A stretch of 64,000 nt of DNA from an uncultured Clostridia bacterium. Lineage in GTDB: Bacteria > Bacillota > Clostridia > Saccharofermentanales > Saccharofermentanaceae. The notes below the pieces were generated by a model. It saw only the letters and a list, made by a program, of their open reading frames with translations, was not told where the DNA came from and ran no database searches. Location: positions 210,638 through 274,637 of the forward strand of contig CAMIYM010000001.1 of assembly GCA_946403085.1 (NCBI GenBank). Direction: 5' to 3'. Positions 14,262-23,827 of this stretch are shown one piece after another; the first letter of the stretch is position 1; every line of letters starts with the position of its first letter. Made by a program: the position numbers and the translations under genes.

Positions 14262-15184
14262 TAGTTAAGAAAGCAGTTTACGAGGATGGCTTTGTGTGCG
14301 TGAAGTCTGTTTTCAGCTTCATCGAAAACAACGCTCTGAGGTCCGTCGATAACATCTTCTGTAACTTCATATCCGCGGTAAGCAGGGAGGCAGTGCATGA
14401 AGATGGCATCAGAATGAGCAACACCCATAAGCTTGGAGTTGACCTGATAGTTCTTGAAGATCTCTACTCTCTGAGCCTTCTCTGCTTCCTGACCCATTGA
14501 TGTCCATGTGTCAGTATAGATTACATCAGCGCCTTCAGCAGCTTCGAAAGGATCCTCTGTCATGACGATCTTGGAGCCTGTTACCTTTGCATCTTCCTTA
14601 GCTTCGTTAACATACTTGTCAGGGCATGTATATGCCTTGGGGCTTGCTACGGAGATATCCATGCCGGCCTTTGCACAAGCGTGGAGAAGGGAGTTAGCCA
14701 TATTGTTTCCGTCGCCTAAGTAAGCCATCTTAAGACCCTTGAGGGCGCCCTTGTGTTCCTTGATCGTAAGGAGGTCAGCTAATACCTGTGTAGGGTGCTG
14801 ATCGTCTGTAAGACCGTTGATTACAGGAACCTTGCCGTACTTTGCGAGGTCTTCGACATCCTGATGCTTGAATGTTCTGATCATGATGCCGTCAACCATT
14901 CCGGACAGAACGTTAGCTGTGTCATAGATAGTCTCGCCTCTGCCGATCTGGATGTCGTTGTTGCTCAGGAAAAGAGCCTGGCCGCCAAGCTGATACATAC
15001 CGACTTCAAAGGAGACTCTTGTTCTTGTTGATGATTTTGTGAAGATCATAGCAAGGGACTTGCCCTTAAGAAGGTGGTGCTCGATACCGGCCTTGGTCTT
15101 AGCCTTAAGATCGATCGCTGTATCAAGAAGATAGTCAAGATCTTCAAAACTTACATCTCTGTGGAAATCTATATAATGCTTCAT
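14261..15184 (-). CDS. argF: ornithine carbamoyltransferase
   Basis: 307 residues, usual length. The carbamoyl phosphate loop 'STRTR' (~54-58) and the ornithine-site motif 'HCLPAY' (~265) mark an OTCase rather than aspartate or other transcarbamylases. It makes citrulline from ornithine and carbamoyl phosphate. Fourth gene of the minus-strand arg operon, 27 bases after argD. Anabolic ArgF and catabolic ArcB cannot be told apart by motif, but context favours biosynthesis. Confidence 0.95.
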   Translation of the reverse strand: MKHYIDFHRDVSFEDLDYLLDTAIDLKAKTKAGIEHHLLKGKSLAMIFTKSSTRTRVSFEVGMYQLGGQALFLSNNDIQIGRGETIYDTANVLSGMVDGIMIRTFKHQDVEDLAKYGKVPVINGLTDDQHPTQVLADLLTIKEHKGALKGLKMAYLGDGNNMANSLLHACAKAGMDISVASPKAYTCPDKYVNEAKEDAKVTGSKIVMTEDPFEAAEGADVIYTDTWTSMGQEAEKAQRVEIFKNYQVNSKLMGVAHSDAIFMHCLPAYRGYEVTEDVIDGPQSVVFDEAENRLHAHKAILVNCFLN

Positions 15185-15211
15185 TGTAATTACTCCTTAA
15201 TAGCCGTTATG

Positions 15212-16582
15212 TTACTCTTTGTCGTCGTCGATCACGTCGATATCTGTCTTCTTGTCAGTAAGTCCTGCTTGATCAAGCTTGTCGATCTTTGCTGTACCTA
15301 CAGCAGCTGCTTTGTCAGCGATCTGCTTCTTTGAAGGGAAGGCTTCCTTGAGCTTGCCGAAAACACTCTTGGGACCCTGTACATTCTTGAGGATCTTATC
15401 AAGCGCTTTGACGAACTGTCCTGCCTGAGCCTTGGTGATGATGAGCGGAGGTGCAAGCCTGATCGTTGATTTACCGATGGCGCTTACAAGGATTCCCATC
15501 GAGAAGAGCTGTTCACGCATTCCCTGGGCGGTAATGGTGTCATCGAACTCGATTCCGATAAGAAGACCCTTGCCCCTTACTGAACGGATGCAGTTGTATT
15601 TTGCCCTGAGCTTATTGAGCTTTTCGAAAAGTTCTTCACTTACTTCCTTAACATTGTCGATGATGTTCTCTTCTTCGATTGCTTCAAGAACAGCATTGCC
15701 TGCAGCACATGCTAAGGGGTTTCCACCGAATGTGGAGCCGTGATCACCGGGCTTCATTCCTGTTGCGACCTCGTTTGTCGTGAGCATAGCTCCGATCGGA
15801 ACACCGCCGCCCAAGCCCTTTGCGAGAGTCATGATATCAGGCTGAACACCATAGTTCTGATAGCAGAACATCTTGCCTGTACGTCCGATGCCTGTCTGAA
15901 CCTCATCGATGATCAAGAGGATTCCCTTTTCGACACAGAGCTTCTTTACACCCTGGATGTATTCAAGATCTGCCGGATGAACACCGCTCTCACCCTGAAT
16001 GAGCTCTAACATGATTGCTGCCGTCTTGGGGTTGACTGCCTCGATCAATGCGTCGATATCGTTATAAGGAACATGAACAAAGCCGGGAAGATTAGGCTCA
16101 AAGGGCCTCTGGAATTTGGCCTGACCTGTAGCTGCTACTGTTCCCATGGTCCTTCCGTGGAAACTCATGTCAGCTGTGATGATCTCGTACTTGTTAATAT
16201 CCTTATAGTAGAAATAACTTCTTGCAAGCTTGATAGCTGCTTCATTAGCCTCAGCACCGGAATTGCAGAAGAAGACCTTATCTGCGAAGCTCGCACGGCA
16301 GAGCCTGTAAGCGAGTTCGGACTTCTGGGGAATGTAGTAGTAATTGCATGCGTGAATGAGGTTCTTAGCCTGCGAGCAAACTGCGGCGGTAAGCTTGGGA
16401 TGAGCATAACCTAAGCAGTTAACGGCGATACCGCCGATCATGTCCAGGTACTTGGTTCCGGTTGTATCATAAAGATAGCATCCCTTGCCTTTAACGAAGG
16501 CAACAGGGAGGAGGTTAAATACCTGAAGACAATAGTTTTTATCAAAATCCTGAATCAGGGCGAGATCATTTTCTATACTCAT
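15212..16582 (-). CDS. argD: acetylornithine aminotransferase with extended C-terminus
   Basis: 456 residues against a family norm of ~400. Class III PLP aminotransferase: '[14 protein letters not shown]' (PLP ring Asp) and '[15 protein letters not shown]' (Schiff-base Lys, ~250) are present. It converts N-acetylglutamate semialdehyde to N-acetylornithine. The conserved part ends near residue 405; the remaining ~50 residues are charged, with alternating Lys/Asp, and have no known function. ATG 16582 has GGAG upstream and overlaps the argB 3' end by 17 bases. Confidence 0.94.
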   Translation of the reverse strand: MSIENDLALIQDFDKNYCLQVFNLLPVAFVKGKGCYLYDTTGTKYLDMIGGIAVNCLGYAHPKLTAAVCSQAKNLIHACNYYYIPQKSELAYRLCRASFADKVFFCNSGAEANEAAIKLARSYFYYKDINKYEIITADMSFHGRTMGTVAATGQAKFQRPFEPNLPGFVHVPYNDIDALIEAVNPKTAAIMLELIQGESGVHPADLEYIQGVKKLCVEKGILLIIDEVQTGIGRTGKMFCYQNYGVQPDIMTLAKGLGGGVPIGAMLTTNEVATGMKPGDHGSTFGGNPLACAAGNAVLEAIEEENIIDNVKEVSEELFEKLNKLRAKYNCIRSVRGKGLLIGIEFDDTITAQGMREQLFSMGILVSAIGKSTIRLAPPLIITKAQAGQFVKALDKILKNVQGPKSVFGKLKEAFPSKKQIADKAAAVGTAKIDKLDQAGLTDKKTDIDVIDDDKE

Positions 16583-17510
16583 AATGTTCTTTTTTCTCCT
16601 TTACGATCATTGTGCCGATGCCGTTCTTGGTAAATGTCTCAAGAATAATAGAATGGGGAATTCTTCCATCTATTATGTGCGCTCTGTCGACACCTCGCAA
16701 TACTGTATCAAGGCAGCCCTCGATCTTCGGGATCATGCCGCCCTTGATAATGCCCTCATCAACGAGATCCTTGATATCCTTCTGGTCCAATACGGGAATG
16801 ATATAGTCGGAACCGTCTTCAAGTTTTTTAAGTACGCCGCCGACATCGGTAAGGGTAATGAGTTTTGAAGCTCCCAAAGCGACTGCAACTTCAGCTGCAA
16901 CCGTGTCAGCGTTGATGTTATAGCTCTCGCCATCCTTGCCTACGCCGATGGGGGCGATAACGGGAATATACTCGTCGTTCGCGAGCATGGAGATGACTTT
17001 TGTGTTGATCTTCTTGATCTTTCCGACATAACCGATATCGATGGGATTGCCCTCAGCATCCTCAGTCATCTTCTCGGCTTCGATAAGGTTGCCGTCGATT
17101 CCTGAGATACCGATAGCCTTTGCACCTTTTCCGCAAAGTGTTGATACGATATCCTTGTTGGTCTTACCGATAAGGACCATCTGGGCATAACCCATTGTCT
17201 CTTCATCCGTATATCTTAAGCCGTTTACGAAGTGTGATTCCTTATTGACCTTATTCAGCATGTCGCTGATGTCAGGTCCGCCGCCATGAACGATGACGGG
17301 GTTGATGCCGATGTACTTAAGAAGCGTGATATCATCCATTACGGACTGCTTTAACTCTTCATTGATCATGGCATTTCCGCCGTACTTGATGACGAAGGTC
17401 TGGCCTCTCATCTTCCTGATGTAAGGAAGTGACTCGATGAGGATCGAAGCCCTGTCTACGTTATTCTTCATGTCTCCCGTGATAACGGGGTTTTCTTTCT
17501 GTCCTGCCAT
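16566..17510 (-). CDS. argB: acetylglutamate kinase
   Basis: 314 residues of an amino-acid kinase. '[10 protein letters not shown]' (K-x-G-G ATP site), '[10 protein letters not shown]' substrate loop and 'LTDVGG' nucleotide-binding motif are all present. It phosphorylates N-acetylglutamate, the controlled second step of arginine synthesis. An N-terminal helix of ~25 residues precedes the core, as in arginine-sensitive hexameric forms, so feedback inhibition is likely (family inference). It sits 2 bases after argC. Confidence 0.95.
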   Translation of the reverse strand: MAGQKENPVITGDMKNNVDRASILIESLPYIRKMRGQTFVIKYGGNAMINEELKQSVMDDITLLKYIGINPVIVHGGGPDISDMLNKVNKESHFVNGLRYTDEETMGYAQMVLIGKTNKDIVSTLCGKGAKAIGISGIDGNLIEAEKMTEDAEGNPIDIGYVGKIKKINTKVISMLANDEYIPVIAPIGVGKDGESYNINADTVAAEVAVALGASKLITLTDVGGVLKKLEDGSDYIIPVLDQKDIKDLVDEGIIKGGMIPKIEGCLDTVLRGVDRAHIIDGRIPHSIILETFTKNGIGTMIVKEKKEHYEYRK

Positions 17511-17512
17511 AA

Positions 17513-18589
17513 TCAGATACCTCTTACGATATTCTTAAGTCCGGCTGTCTCTTCGAATCCGAACATTACGTTTGCTGCCTGAATTGCCTGAAGTGCTGCG
17601 CCTTTGCCCAGGTTGTCCTGTGCCGTAAACAGCTTGATGATGCCTGTATCAGGATCATAGACTCCGTTGACGTCAATGTAGTTGGAACCGGCTACTGCTT
17701 TAACATCAGGAAGAGTATTTCCTGAAAGGACTCTTACGAAAGTCTCATTCTTATAGTATTCCTTATATATCTCATTGATCTTCTCGGAAGATACATCTGA
17801 GAATGCCTTGGAAGGCTTAACATAAACTGTTGCAAGCATTCCGCGCTTGAACGGAGCCAGGTGGGGAGTGAATGTGACCTTGATATCACCGGATTGCTTT
17901 CCGGCAAGGAAAGAGCACTGCTCGGAGATCTCTGTGGTGTGACGGTGGCCTACTGCTCCGTAAGGCTTGAAGGACTCATCTGTCTCGCAGAAAGCATATG
18001 CGAGATCTGCTTTTCTTCCTGCACCGCTGGCCCCTGATGTGGCATCAATGATTATGGAATCTTCTTCAATAAGATGATTCTTAAGGAAAGGTGCAAGTGC
18101 TGTCAGCGAGCATGTCGGATAGCATCCGGGATTTGCCACGAGATTAGCAGTCTTAAGTTCTTCCCTGTAGATCTCAGGAAGACCATATACTGCAGTCTTA
18201 AGGAGATCCGGGTTAGGATGAGTGAGCTTATAGGATTTCTCGTATGTTGCAAGATCCTTATATCTGAAGTCGCCGCTGTGATCGATTACTTTTGTTCCTG
18301 CCTTGAGAAGCTCGGGAACGATCTTTGCAGATACTCCGTGGGGAAGGGCAGTGATTACGAGATCCGAATCTTTTGCTACCTCATCATAAGGAAGATCTTC
18401 GCACTCGTTGTCGACAATACCTCTGAATTCAGGATAGATATCTGAATAGGGCTTGCCTGCAAATGTCTGGCTTGTAAGATGGCGGAATCTGAAATAAGGA
18501 TGTCCCGCAAAACCTCTTACGAGTTCTGCTCCGACATATCCTGTGGATCCAATAATAGAAACATACTTTACAGATTCTTCGTTTGCCAT
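17513..18589 (-). CDS. argC: N-acetyl-gamma-glutamyl-phosphate reductase
   Basis: 358 residues. N-terminal NADP site '[14 protein letters not shown]', the catalytic cysteine in 'VANPGCYPT' (~155) and 'HRHTTEI' are characteristic. It reduces N-acetylglutamyl phosphate to the semialdehyde. First gene of the minus-strand argC-argB-argD-argF-GNAT operon; GGAGG precedes ATG 18589. Its promoter overlaps an ARG-box-like sequence, so ArgR control is likely. Confidence 0.95.
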   Translation of the reverse strand: MANEESVKYVSIIGSTGYVGAELVRGFAGHPYFRFRHLTSQTFAGKPYSDIYPEFRGIVDNECEDLPYDEVAKDSDLVITALPHGVSAKIVPELLKAGTKVIDHSGDFRYKDLATYEKSYKLTHPNPDLLKTAVYGLPEIYREELKTANLVANPGCYPTCSLTALAPFLKNHLIEEDSIIIDATSGASGAGRKADLAYAFCETDESFKPYGAVGHRHTTEISEQCSFLAGKQSGDIKVTFTPHLAPFKRGMLATVYVKPSKAFSDVSSEKINEIYKEYYKNETFVRVLSGNTLPDVKAVAGSNYIDVNGVYDPDTGIIKLFTAQDNLGKGAALQAIQAANVMFGFEETAGLKNIVRGI

Positions 18590-18643
18590 TTTTAATGCCT
18601 CCGGTAAGAGTGGATAATCCCCACCCTGATGTTTGATTTATGC

Positions 18644-18672
18644 AATATAATGCATAAATATTCAAAAGTCAA
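18644..18672 (-). promoter_or_regulatory. arg operon promoter with ARG-box-like operator in the spacer
   Basis: Minus strand TTGACT (18672-18667), 17-bp spacer, TATATT (18649-18644). Within the spacer, 18651-18664 reads TGCATAAATATTCA, one base from the ArgR core TGAAT-W4-ATTCA. It partly overlaps a second imperfect copy and an ATTTATGCA/TGCATAAAT inverted repeat (18637-18660). ArgR bound here would block polymerase when arginine is plentiful. Confidence 0.7.
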
Positions 18673-19064
18673 CAAATTAAGCCTAAAAATAATTACATAA
18701 ATATATTAGGCGCATCACTTCGCATATTATCGCAACTTTTAAGGCACGGTCCTGATATGCAGCTTTAAGTAATAGAAAAGTAATATAAATAAAGGTGTTT
18801 TTGGTACGGAGAAGATAATTTGCACAATATAACTAAAGTCTGAAAATGCACCAATTTACTTGATTTGCCTCTTTTTCTTGTACAACAATCACAAAATAGT
18901 TTGAGAGCAATTGATAGTTTCACCAAGCAAAGGAAATTACTATGCCAAAATAGCATTACTTTTTTTGGGAATTGTGTCATATAGGAAAGACACCTGCGGT
19001 TTGTTACTATTCTCGTAGTTATCAAGCCCGCTTTGGGTGGGCACATTTTTGGAGGTTTGAAGTT
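18673..19064. other. long intergenic region before msmX
   Basis: About 390 bases with no convincing gene. It is AT-rich and should contain the msmX promoter, but I find no clear -35/-10 pair. Visible elements are GTGTC/GACAC arms around 18976-18995 and a GCCCGC/GTGGGC hairpin (19025-19041) followed by ACATTTTT and then the msmX ribosome site GGAGG (19051-19055), so the leader may be structured. Confidence 0.4.
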
Positions 19065-20180
19065 ATGGCAAGTTTATCTTTCCAGCATGTTTACAAGAAG
19101 TATGATGGCGGCGTTGTTGCTGTTTCAGATTTCAATCTTGATGTAGCAGATAAGGAATTCGTTATTCTCGTAGGTCCTTCAGGATGCGGTAAGTCTACAA
19201 CACTTCGTATGCTCGCAGGTCTTGAAGATATTTCAGAGGGTGAGATCTATATTGACGATCGTTGCGTAAACGACGTTCTCCCTAAGGACAGAGACATCGC
19301 AATGGTTTTCCAGAACTACGCTCTCTATCCTCATATGTCAGTTCGTGACAACATGGCTTTCGCTCTTAAGCTCAGAAAGATGCCTAAGGACGAGATCAAC
19401 CGCCGTGTTCAGGAAGCAGCTAAGATCCTCGAGATCGAGCACTTGCTTGACAGAAAGCCTAAGGCTCTCTCCGGTGGTCAGCGTCAGAGAGTTGCTCTCG
19501 GCCGTGCTATCGTTCGTGACCCTAAGGTCTTCCTCATGGACGAGCCTCTCTCAAACCTCGACGCTAAGCTCCGTGTACAGATGCGTGTTGAGATCACAAA
19601 GCTTCACCACAGACTTAAGACAACATTCGTTTACGTTACACACGACCAGACAGAAGCTATGACCATGGGTACCAGAATCGTAGTTATGAAGGATGGTTTC
19701 ATCCAGCAGGTTGACTCTCCTACGGAGCTCTATGACAACCCGGTTAACACATTCGTTGCAGGATTCATCGGAATGCCTCCTATGAACTTCATCAATGCAG
19801 TTATCAACGTTGAAGGTTCTGATGTATTCGTTTCTTTCGAGAACGTTACAATCAAGCTTCCTGAGAGATATGCTGTTGAGGAAGTTATGGAGCGCGACGG
19901 TCAGGAAGTTATCTTCGGTGTTAGACCTGAAGCAATCACAGACGATATCACATACGTTACAGATCACCCTGAGTCAGCTTTCACAGCAGACGTTGACGTC
20001 GTCGAAATGCTCGGTGCTGAGACATACCTCTATGTCACAGTTAACGGATCACTCCCGCTCACATGCCGTGTTGACCCTACAACATCCCAGTCTGCAGTTG
20101 GTCAGGTTGTTGACCTCGCAGTTGACTCTAACCGTATCCACCTCTTCGATAAGGATACAGAGCAGAGCATCATTTCCTAA
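19065..20180 (+). CDS. msmX: multitask sugar ABC importer ATPase (MsmX/UgpC/MalK type)
   Basis: 371 residues from ATG 19065, chosen for its GGAGG; the frame extends upstream to 18972 without support. Walker A 'GPSGCGKST' (~38), signature '[14 protein letters not shown]' and Walker B '[15 protein letters not shown]' precede a C-terminal OB/TOBE regulatory domain (~240-371), as in MalK-like ATPases. Family members such as B. subtilis MsmX energise several CUT1 importers. No permease is adjacent, while the importer at 46945-50694 lacks an ATPase, so this is its likely partner. Codon use is strongly biased, suggesting high expression. Confidence 0.93.
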   Translation: MASLSFQHVYKKYDGGVVAVSDFNLDVADKEFVILVGPSGCGKSTTLRMLAGLEDISEGEIYIDDRCVNDVLPKDRDIAMVFQNYALYPHMSVRDNMAFALKLRKMPKDEINRRVQEAAKILEIEHLLDRKPKALSGGQRQRVALGRAIVRDPKVFLMDEPLSNLDAKLRVQMRVEITKLHHRLKTTFVYVTHDQTEAMTMGTRIVVMKDGFIQQVDSPTELYDNPVNTFVAGFIGMPPMNFINAVINVEGSDVFVSFENVTIKLPERYAVEEVMERDGQEVIFGVRPEAITDDITYVTDHPESAFTADVDVVEMLGAETYLYVTVNGSLPLTCRVDPTTSQSAVGQVVDLAVDSNRIHLFDKDTEQSIIS

Positions 20181-20205
20181 TAAAATTAATCTAGAACCTC
20201 AATTC

Positions 20206-20244
20206 AGAGACCGTGAATTCGCAAGAGTTCACGGTCTCTTTTTT
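20206..20244 (+). terminator. intrinsic terminator after msmX
   Basis: Perfect 12-bp stem AGAGACCGTGAA (20206-20217) / TTCACGGTCTCT (20228-20239) with a 10-base loop and a run of six T. It makes msmX a single-gene unit. Confidence 0.93.
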
Positions 20245-20362
20245 GTGTGGCAAAACAGTGTCAGATCGTTTCAAAACTTGCACCTTTTTAAGAAAAATAA
20301 TATGATTTAATGTAGCGTTTTAGGGACGTTCGTATTGCTTTGGCCATTTGAGAGGTGGAACC

Positions 20363-21469
20363 ATGGAAGAAATTAAAAAATGTATGCGTCAGGTAAAAAC
20401 AATTATCTCTGCTAACTGCGGAGTGATTGATACAGCCGGTAAGATTCTGGCTGCCACGAATGAGATAGGTGATGAAGAGACAGATCCTTCCTTCAGAGCA
20501 GTTGTATCTTCAGACAATCTTTTCGCTTCCACCGCCGACAGAACATATCTTAAGGTTTTCATAGGCGAACAGCTTAAATATATCCTCTATATCGAGAGCA
20601 CCGATCCGGATGCCAAGATCTCTTTGCAGCTTATCGCAGAGTGGATGAAGACTTTGGTCAAGGAGAAGGGAACAGATGCGGAGAAGGCTATCTTCATCCG
20701 TAATGTACTGCTCGATAATGAGATCAGATCCGAAGTTCCTATGATCGCAAGAGGTTATAAGATCGACTGCAACAATCCGAGACTCGTTCTCGTTGTAAGA
20801 ACTACAGTCGAGCAGAGTGCAGAGGCATTTGAGATCCTGCAGAACCTCTATACAGATTCTGATGTTGCTACTGTTATCTCCATGGATGACACCACGGCAA
20901 TCGTCATTATCGACGCTCTTGAATCACAGGTAAGTGAGGAATCCAGAGACAGCTTTATCGAAGAGACTTCACAGTCTGTTCTTGCATGCCTTACATCTGA
21001 GGGATGCAAAGCTAAAGTCGCTGTCGGTTCCGTAGTAGGTTCCTTTATGGATATCAGCAAGTCCTATTCTGATGCGATGACTGCTCTCAAGGTCAGCAAG
21101 ATCTTCGACGGTGAGTCAGACCTTTCCAGATATGACAAGCTCGGTCTCGGAAGATTGATCTATCAGCTTCCTAAGCCGCTCTGCGAGATGTTCATCAGGG
21201 AAGTTTTCCCCAACGAGGCATTCAAGCAGCTTGATGAGGAAACAAGAACCACCATTGATACATTCTTCGCGAATGACCTTAACGGTTCAGAGACTTCAAG
21301 AGAACTTTTCGTTCACAGAAACACTCTCGTGTACAGACTCGAGAAGGTGAAGACCAAGACAGGCCTTGACCTCAGGAAATTTGATGATGCGGTACTCTTT
21401 AAGATGGCCACGATGGTAAGAACTTACATCGACTATCTTAACGATACCAATGACAACAAGATCAGGTAA
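20363..21469 (+). CDS. CdaR/PucR-type transcriptional regulator
   Basis: 368 residues from ATG 20363 (AGAGGTGG upstream; the in-frame TTG at 20348 is less likely). The last ~50 residues, 'ELFVHRNTLVYRLEKVKTKTG', are the PucR C-terminal helix-turn-helix characteristic of the CdaR/PucR family. A central ~120-residue domain resembles the family's GGDEF-like middle region, and the N-terminus may be a small sensory domain. The regulated genes are unknown; the following ftsE starts 5 bases after its stop, so it may be cotranscribed with the cell-division genes. Confidence 0.8.
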   Translation: MEEIKKCMRQVKTIISANCGVIDTAGKILAATNEIGDEETDPSFRAVVSSDNLFASTADRTYLKVFIGEQLKYILYIESTDPDAKISLQLIAEWMKTLVKEKGTDAEKAIFIRNVLLDNEIRSEVPMIARGYKIDCNNPRLVLVVRTTVEQSAEAFEILQNLYTDSDVATVISMDDTTAIVIIDALESQVSEESRDSFIEETSQSVLACLTSEGCKAKVAVGSVVGSFMDISKSYSDAMTALKVSKIFDGESDLSRYDKLGLGRLIYQLPKPLCEMFIREVFPNEAFKQLDEETRTTIDTFFANDLNGSETSRELFVHRNTLVYRLEKVKTKTGLDLRKFDDAVLFKMATMVRTYIDYLNDTNDNKIR

Positions 21470-21474
21470 TTATT

Positions 21475-22923
21475 TTGATAGATTTTATAAACGTAGAGAA
21501 AACATACAGTACCGGTGTTGAAGCCTTAAAAGGCGTCGATTTCACTATAGAAGACGGTGAATTCGTATTCATAATTGGTAAATCAGGTTCAGGAAAGTCT
21601 ACTCTTCTCAAGTGCATCACCTGTGAGGAAAGACCCACAAAAGGCAAAGTAACTATCGATAATTTCGATATTTCACATATGAGCCGTGCGCTCATACCCC
21701 ATCTGCGCCGTAAGATCGGAATGATCTATCAGGACTTCCGTCTTATCGAGACAAAGACAGTAGCCGAGAATGTAGCATTCGCAGGCGAGATCATCGGCGT
21801 TCCCAAGCAGAGCCTCATGAATACAGTACAGGTCTGCTTATCAGTTGTCGGACTTAAGGAAAAGGCTGACTGTTATCCGCAGGAACTTTCAGGCGGTGAG
21901 CAGCAGAGAGTTGCTATTGCAAGAGCAATGGTAAATAACCCGAGCCTTATCGTAGCAGACGAGCCTACAGGTAACCTTGACCCGGAGACTTCCGAGGCTA
22001 TCATGGCGATGCTCCTTGAGATCAACAGGAACGGCGGCACTACTGTAATCATCTGCACACACGACAGTGCAATGGTTGACCGAATGAAGCAGAGAGTTAT
22101 CGAGATCGAGGATGGCCGTATTTCCAGAGACGAAAAGCGAAGCAGCTACAAGGGTGATGTCGACCAGACACCTTATATGCCGCATCCTTCAAGAACTGCA
22201 CTCTATGCAGGTGCTATTGATGCCGTAAATGCTTCAAGCGGACTCGCATTCGGTGATGATGAGGAATACAGCAACAATTACGATGATGATGATTATGCAT
22301 CAAAAGTTGTATCTCCTTCTGTACCCGGCCTTGTTTTCGGAGAGACAGACAAAGAAGGCCGAGCAGGAGTTGTTCCTGTAGTTAAGCCTGCAGTATTTAA
22401 TGACGATGAATCATCCGATGAGGATGAAGGTGACCAGTCAGATACTCCCGTAACTGTTGATTTTGGCGATAAAAAAGAGACTGAATCAGCAAAAGAAGAG
22501 AAAAAGCCTGAAGTAAAGCAGGAAGAAGCTAAGGCTGACAAGAAGGCTGATGAGGACGAGGCTGTTCCTGAAAAGGCAGAGATAATAGAGATCAATATTC
22601 CTGAGGATAAGATGCCTGTATCCTTTGGAGACGAGGAAAAGGCAGCTCCTGCTCCCGCTCCTGTGATCCCCAAGGAAGCTTATGAGAAGGCTCCTTCCAA
22701 AAAGAGTTTTGATCCTGACATAGCAGACGATGAAGACCTTCCTTCAGATACCGGACATAGATCCGGAGCAAGGGCTGATAAGCGCGAGCTTAAGCGCAAG
22801 GCCCGTGAGGAGAAGCTTGCCCAGAAAGAGGCAAAGCGCCAGGAGAAGCTTGATAAGAAGGTCAAGAAAACCGGTTTCAAACCGGGAAGCGATATAGATA
22901 TTTTCCCGGAGGATGATGAATAA
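21475..22923 (+). CDS. ftsE: cell division ATPase FtsE with a long acidic/basic C-terminal tail
   Basis: 482 residues; typical FtsE is ~225-230. Residues 1-222 are a standard ABC ATPase: Walker A 'GKSGSGKST' (~35-43), signature 'LSGGEQQRVAIARA', Walker B 'LIVADEPTGNLD'. The extra ~260 residues are disordered and acidic, ending in a Lys/Arg/Glu-rich helix (~434-465). Within the tail a short motif recurs: LAFGDDEE (257), LVFGETDK (286), AVFNDDES (306), VDFGDKKE (328), VSFGDEEK (382). The start is TTG 21475 with poor ribosome site, probably coupled to the preceding gene. With FtsX it drives the murein hydrolase encoded downstream. Confidence 0.9.
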   Translation: MIDFINVEKTYSTGVEALKGVDFTIEDGEFVFIIGKSGSGKSTLLKCITCEERPTKGKVTIDNFDISHMSRALIPHLRRKIGMIYQDFRLIETKTVAENVAFAGEIIGVPKQSLMNTVQVCLSVVGLKEKADCYPQELSGGEQQRVAIARAMVNNPSLIVADEPTGNLDPETSEAIMAMLLEINRNGGTTVIICTHDSAMVDRMKQRVIEIEDGRISRDEKRSSYKGDVDQTPYMPHPSRTALYAGAIDAVNASSGLAFGDDEEYSNNYDDDDYASKVVSPSVPGLVFGETDKEGRAGVVPVVKPAVFNDDESSDEDEGDQSDTPVTVDFGDKKETESAKEEKKPEVKQEEAKADKKADEDEAVPEKAEIIEINIPEDKMPVSFGDEEKAAPAPAPVIPKEAYEKAPSKKSFDPDIADDEDLPSDTGHRSGARADKRELKRKAREEKLAQKEAKRQEKLDKKVKKTGFKPGSDIDIFPEDDE

Positions 22924-23819
22924 TGACCGGCAGAGCGTTTATCAATTCTATAAGGGAAGGTTTCAGAGGCATTATCAGGCATCCGCTTGTTACCATTGCC
23001 TCCATCACTACGATCATGTTGATGCTCATCATCATGGGCGCTTTCTATATGTTCTCAGTTAATGCAAGAAGAATTATGAGAAAGCTTTCGCAGAGACCTC
23101 CTATCGAAGTGTATATGAAGCTTCAGTGCACGGAGGAAGAAAGAAACTTCGTAGCGGAAAAGCTTAAGAATAATCCGAATGTCCTGGAATTTACAATGTC
23201 CACACCTCAGGAGAACTATGATGGATTCAAGGCAAATCTTGGTTCTTCATCATCCATCCTGGACGATTTTGACTACAATATGTATCTTCCTTATACATTC
23301 AGCCTCAGGCTTTCAGATCCTTCTTATGCTACCGAAGTTTGTGCGGAAGTTGCCCAATATAACGGTGTATCCAAGGTCTCCCAGGAAAGCAATGTAATGG
23401 TATTCCTTACGAAGGCTTCAAAGATCGTAAACATCACAACGGCAGTAGCTTCCGTTGTACTGTTTGTCATAGCACTTTTCATCATCTCGAACATGGTACG
23501 TATTTCCGTATACTCAAGAGCCAGTGAGATCGAGATCATGAAGTTCGTCGGTGCCACAAACAATTACATCAGATTCCCTTATATCACAGAAGGTGCCATA
23601 GTCGGACTTTTCAGTGCTTTTACTTCATGGGGACTCACAACCGTCGTATATTATTATATTTATCATAAGGCCATGAGCTCGATCGATCCTAACAGCTTCT
23701 ATGCACTTGCAACGACCAGATCGCTCATGTGGCATTCATTGGTAATATTAGTAGTAATGGGATTCTTGATAGGAGCCGTCGGAAGCGGCATTTCGGTACG
23801 TAAGTACGTAAAGGTATGA
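22923..23819 (+). CDS. ftsX: cell division membrane protein FtsX
   Basis: 298 residues, standard size. One membrane segment near the N-terminus (~22-45), a ~110-residue extracytoplasmic domain, then three segments (~173-195, 220-245, 268-290): the four-TM FtsX layout. Its ATG overlaps the ftsE stop by one base. FtsX transmits FtsE ATP cycling to extracytoplasmic peptidoglycan hydrolases, and the next gene is such an enzyme. Confidence 0.93.
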   Translation: MTGRAFINSIREGFRGIIRHPLVTIASITTIMLMLIIMGAFYMFSVNARRIMRKLSQRPPIEVYMKLQCTEEERNFVAEKLKNNPNVLEFTMSTPQENYDGFKANLGSSSSILDDFDYNMYLPYTFSLRLSDPSYATEVCAEVAQYNGVSKVSQESNVMVFLTKASKIVNITTAVASVVLFVIALFIISNMVRISVYSRASEIEIMKFVGATNNYIRFPYITEGAIVGLFSAFTSWGLTTVVYYYIYHKAMSSIDPNSFYALATTRSLMWHSLVILVVMGFLIGAVGSGISVRKYVKV

Positions 23820-23827
23820 GGTGTAAT

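Noticed and set aside
18610..18617. DnaA-box-like GTGGATAA
   Set aside because: A single copy with no second box nearby, in the leader of argC; no sign of an origin.
18905..18960. Three-codon ORF (ATG CCA AAA TAG) as a leader peptide
   Set aside because: It has an AAGGA upstream but is too short and isolated to support any attenuation model.
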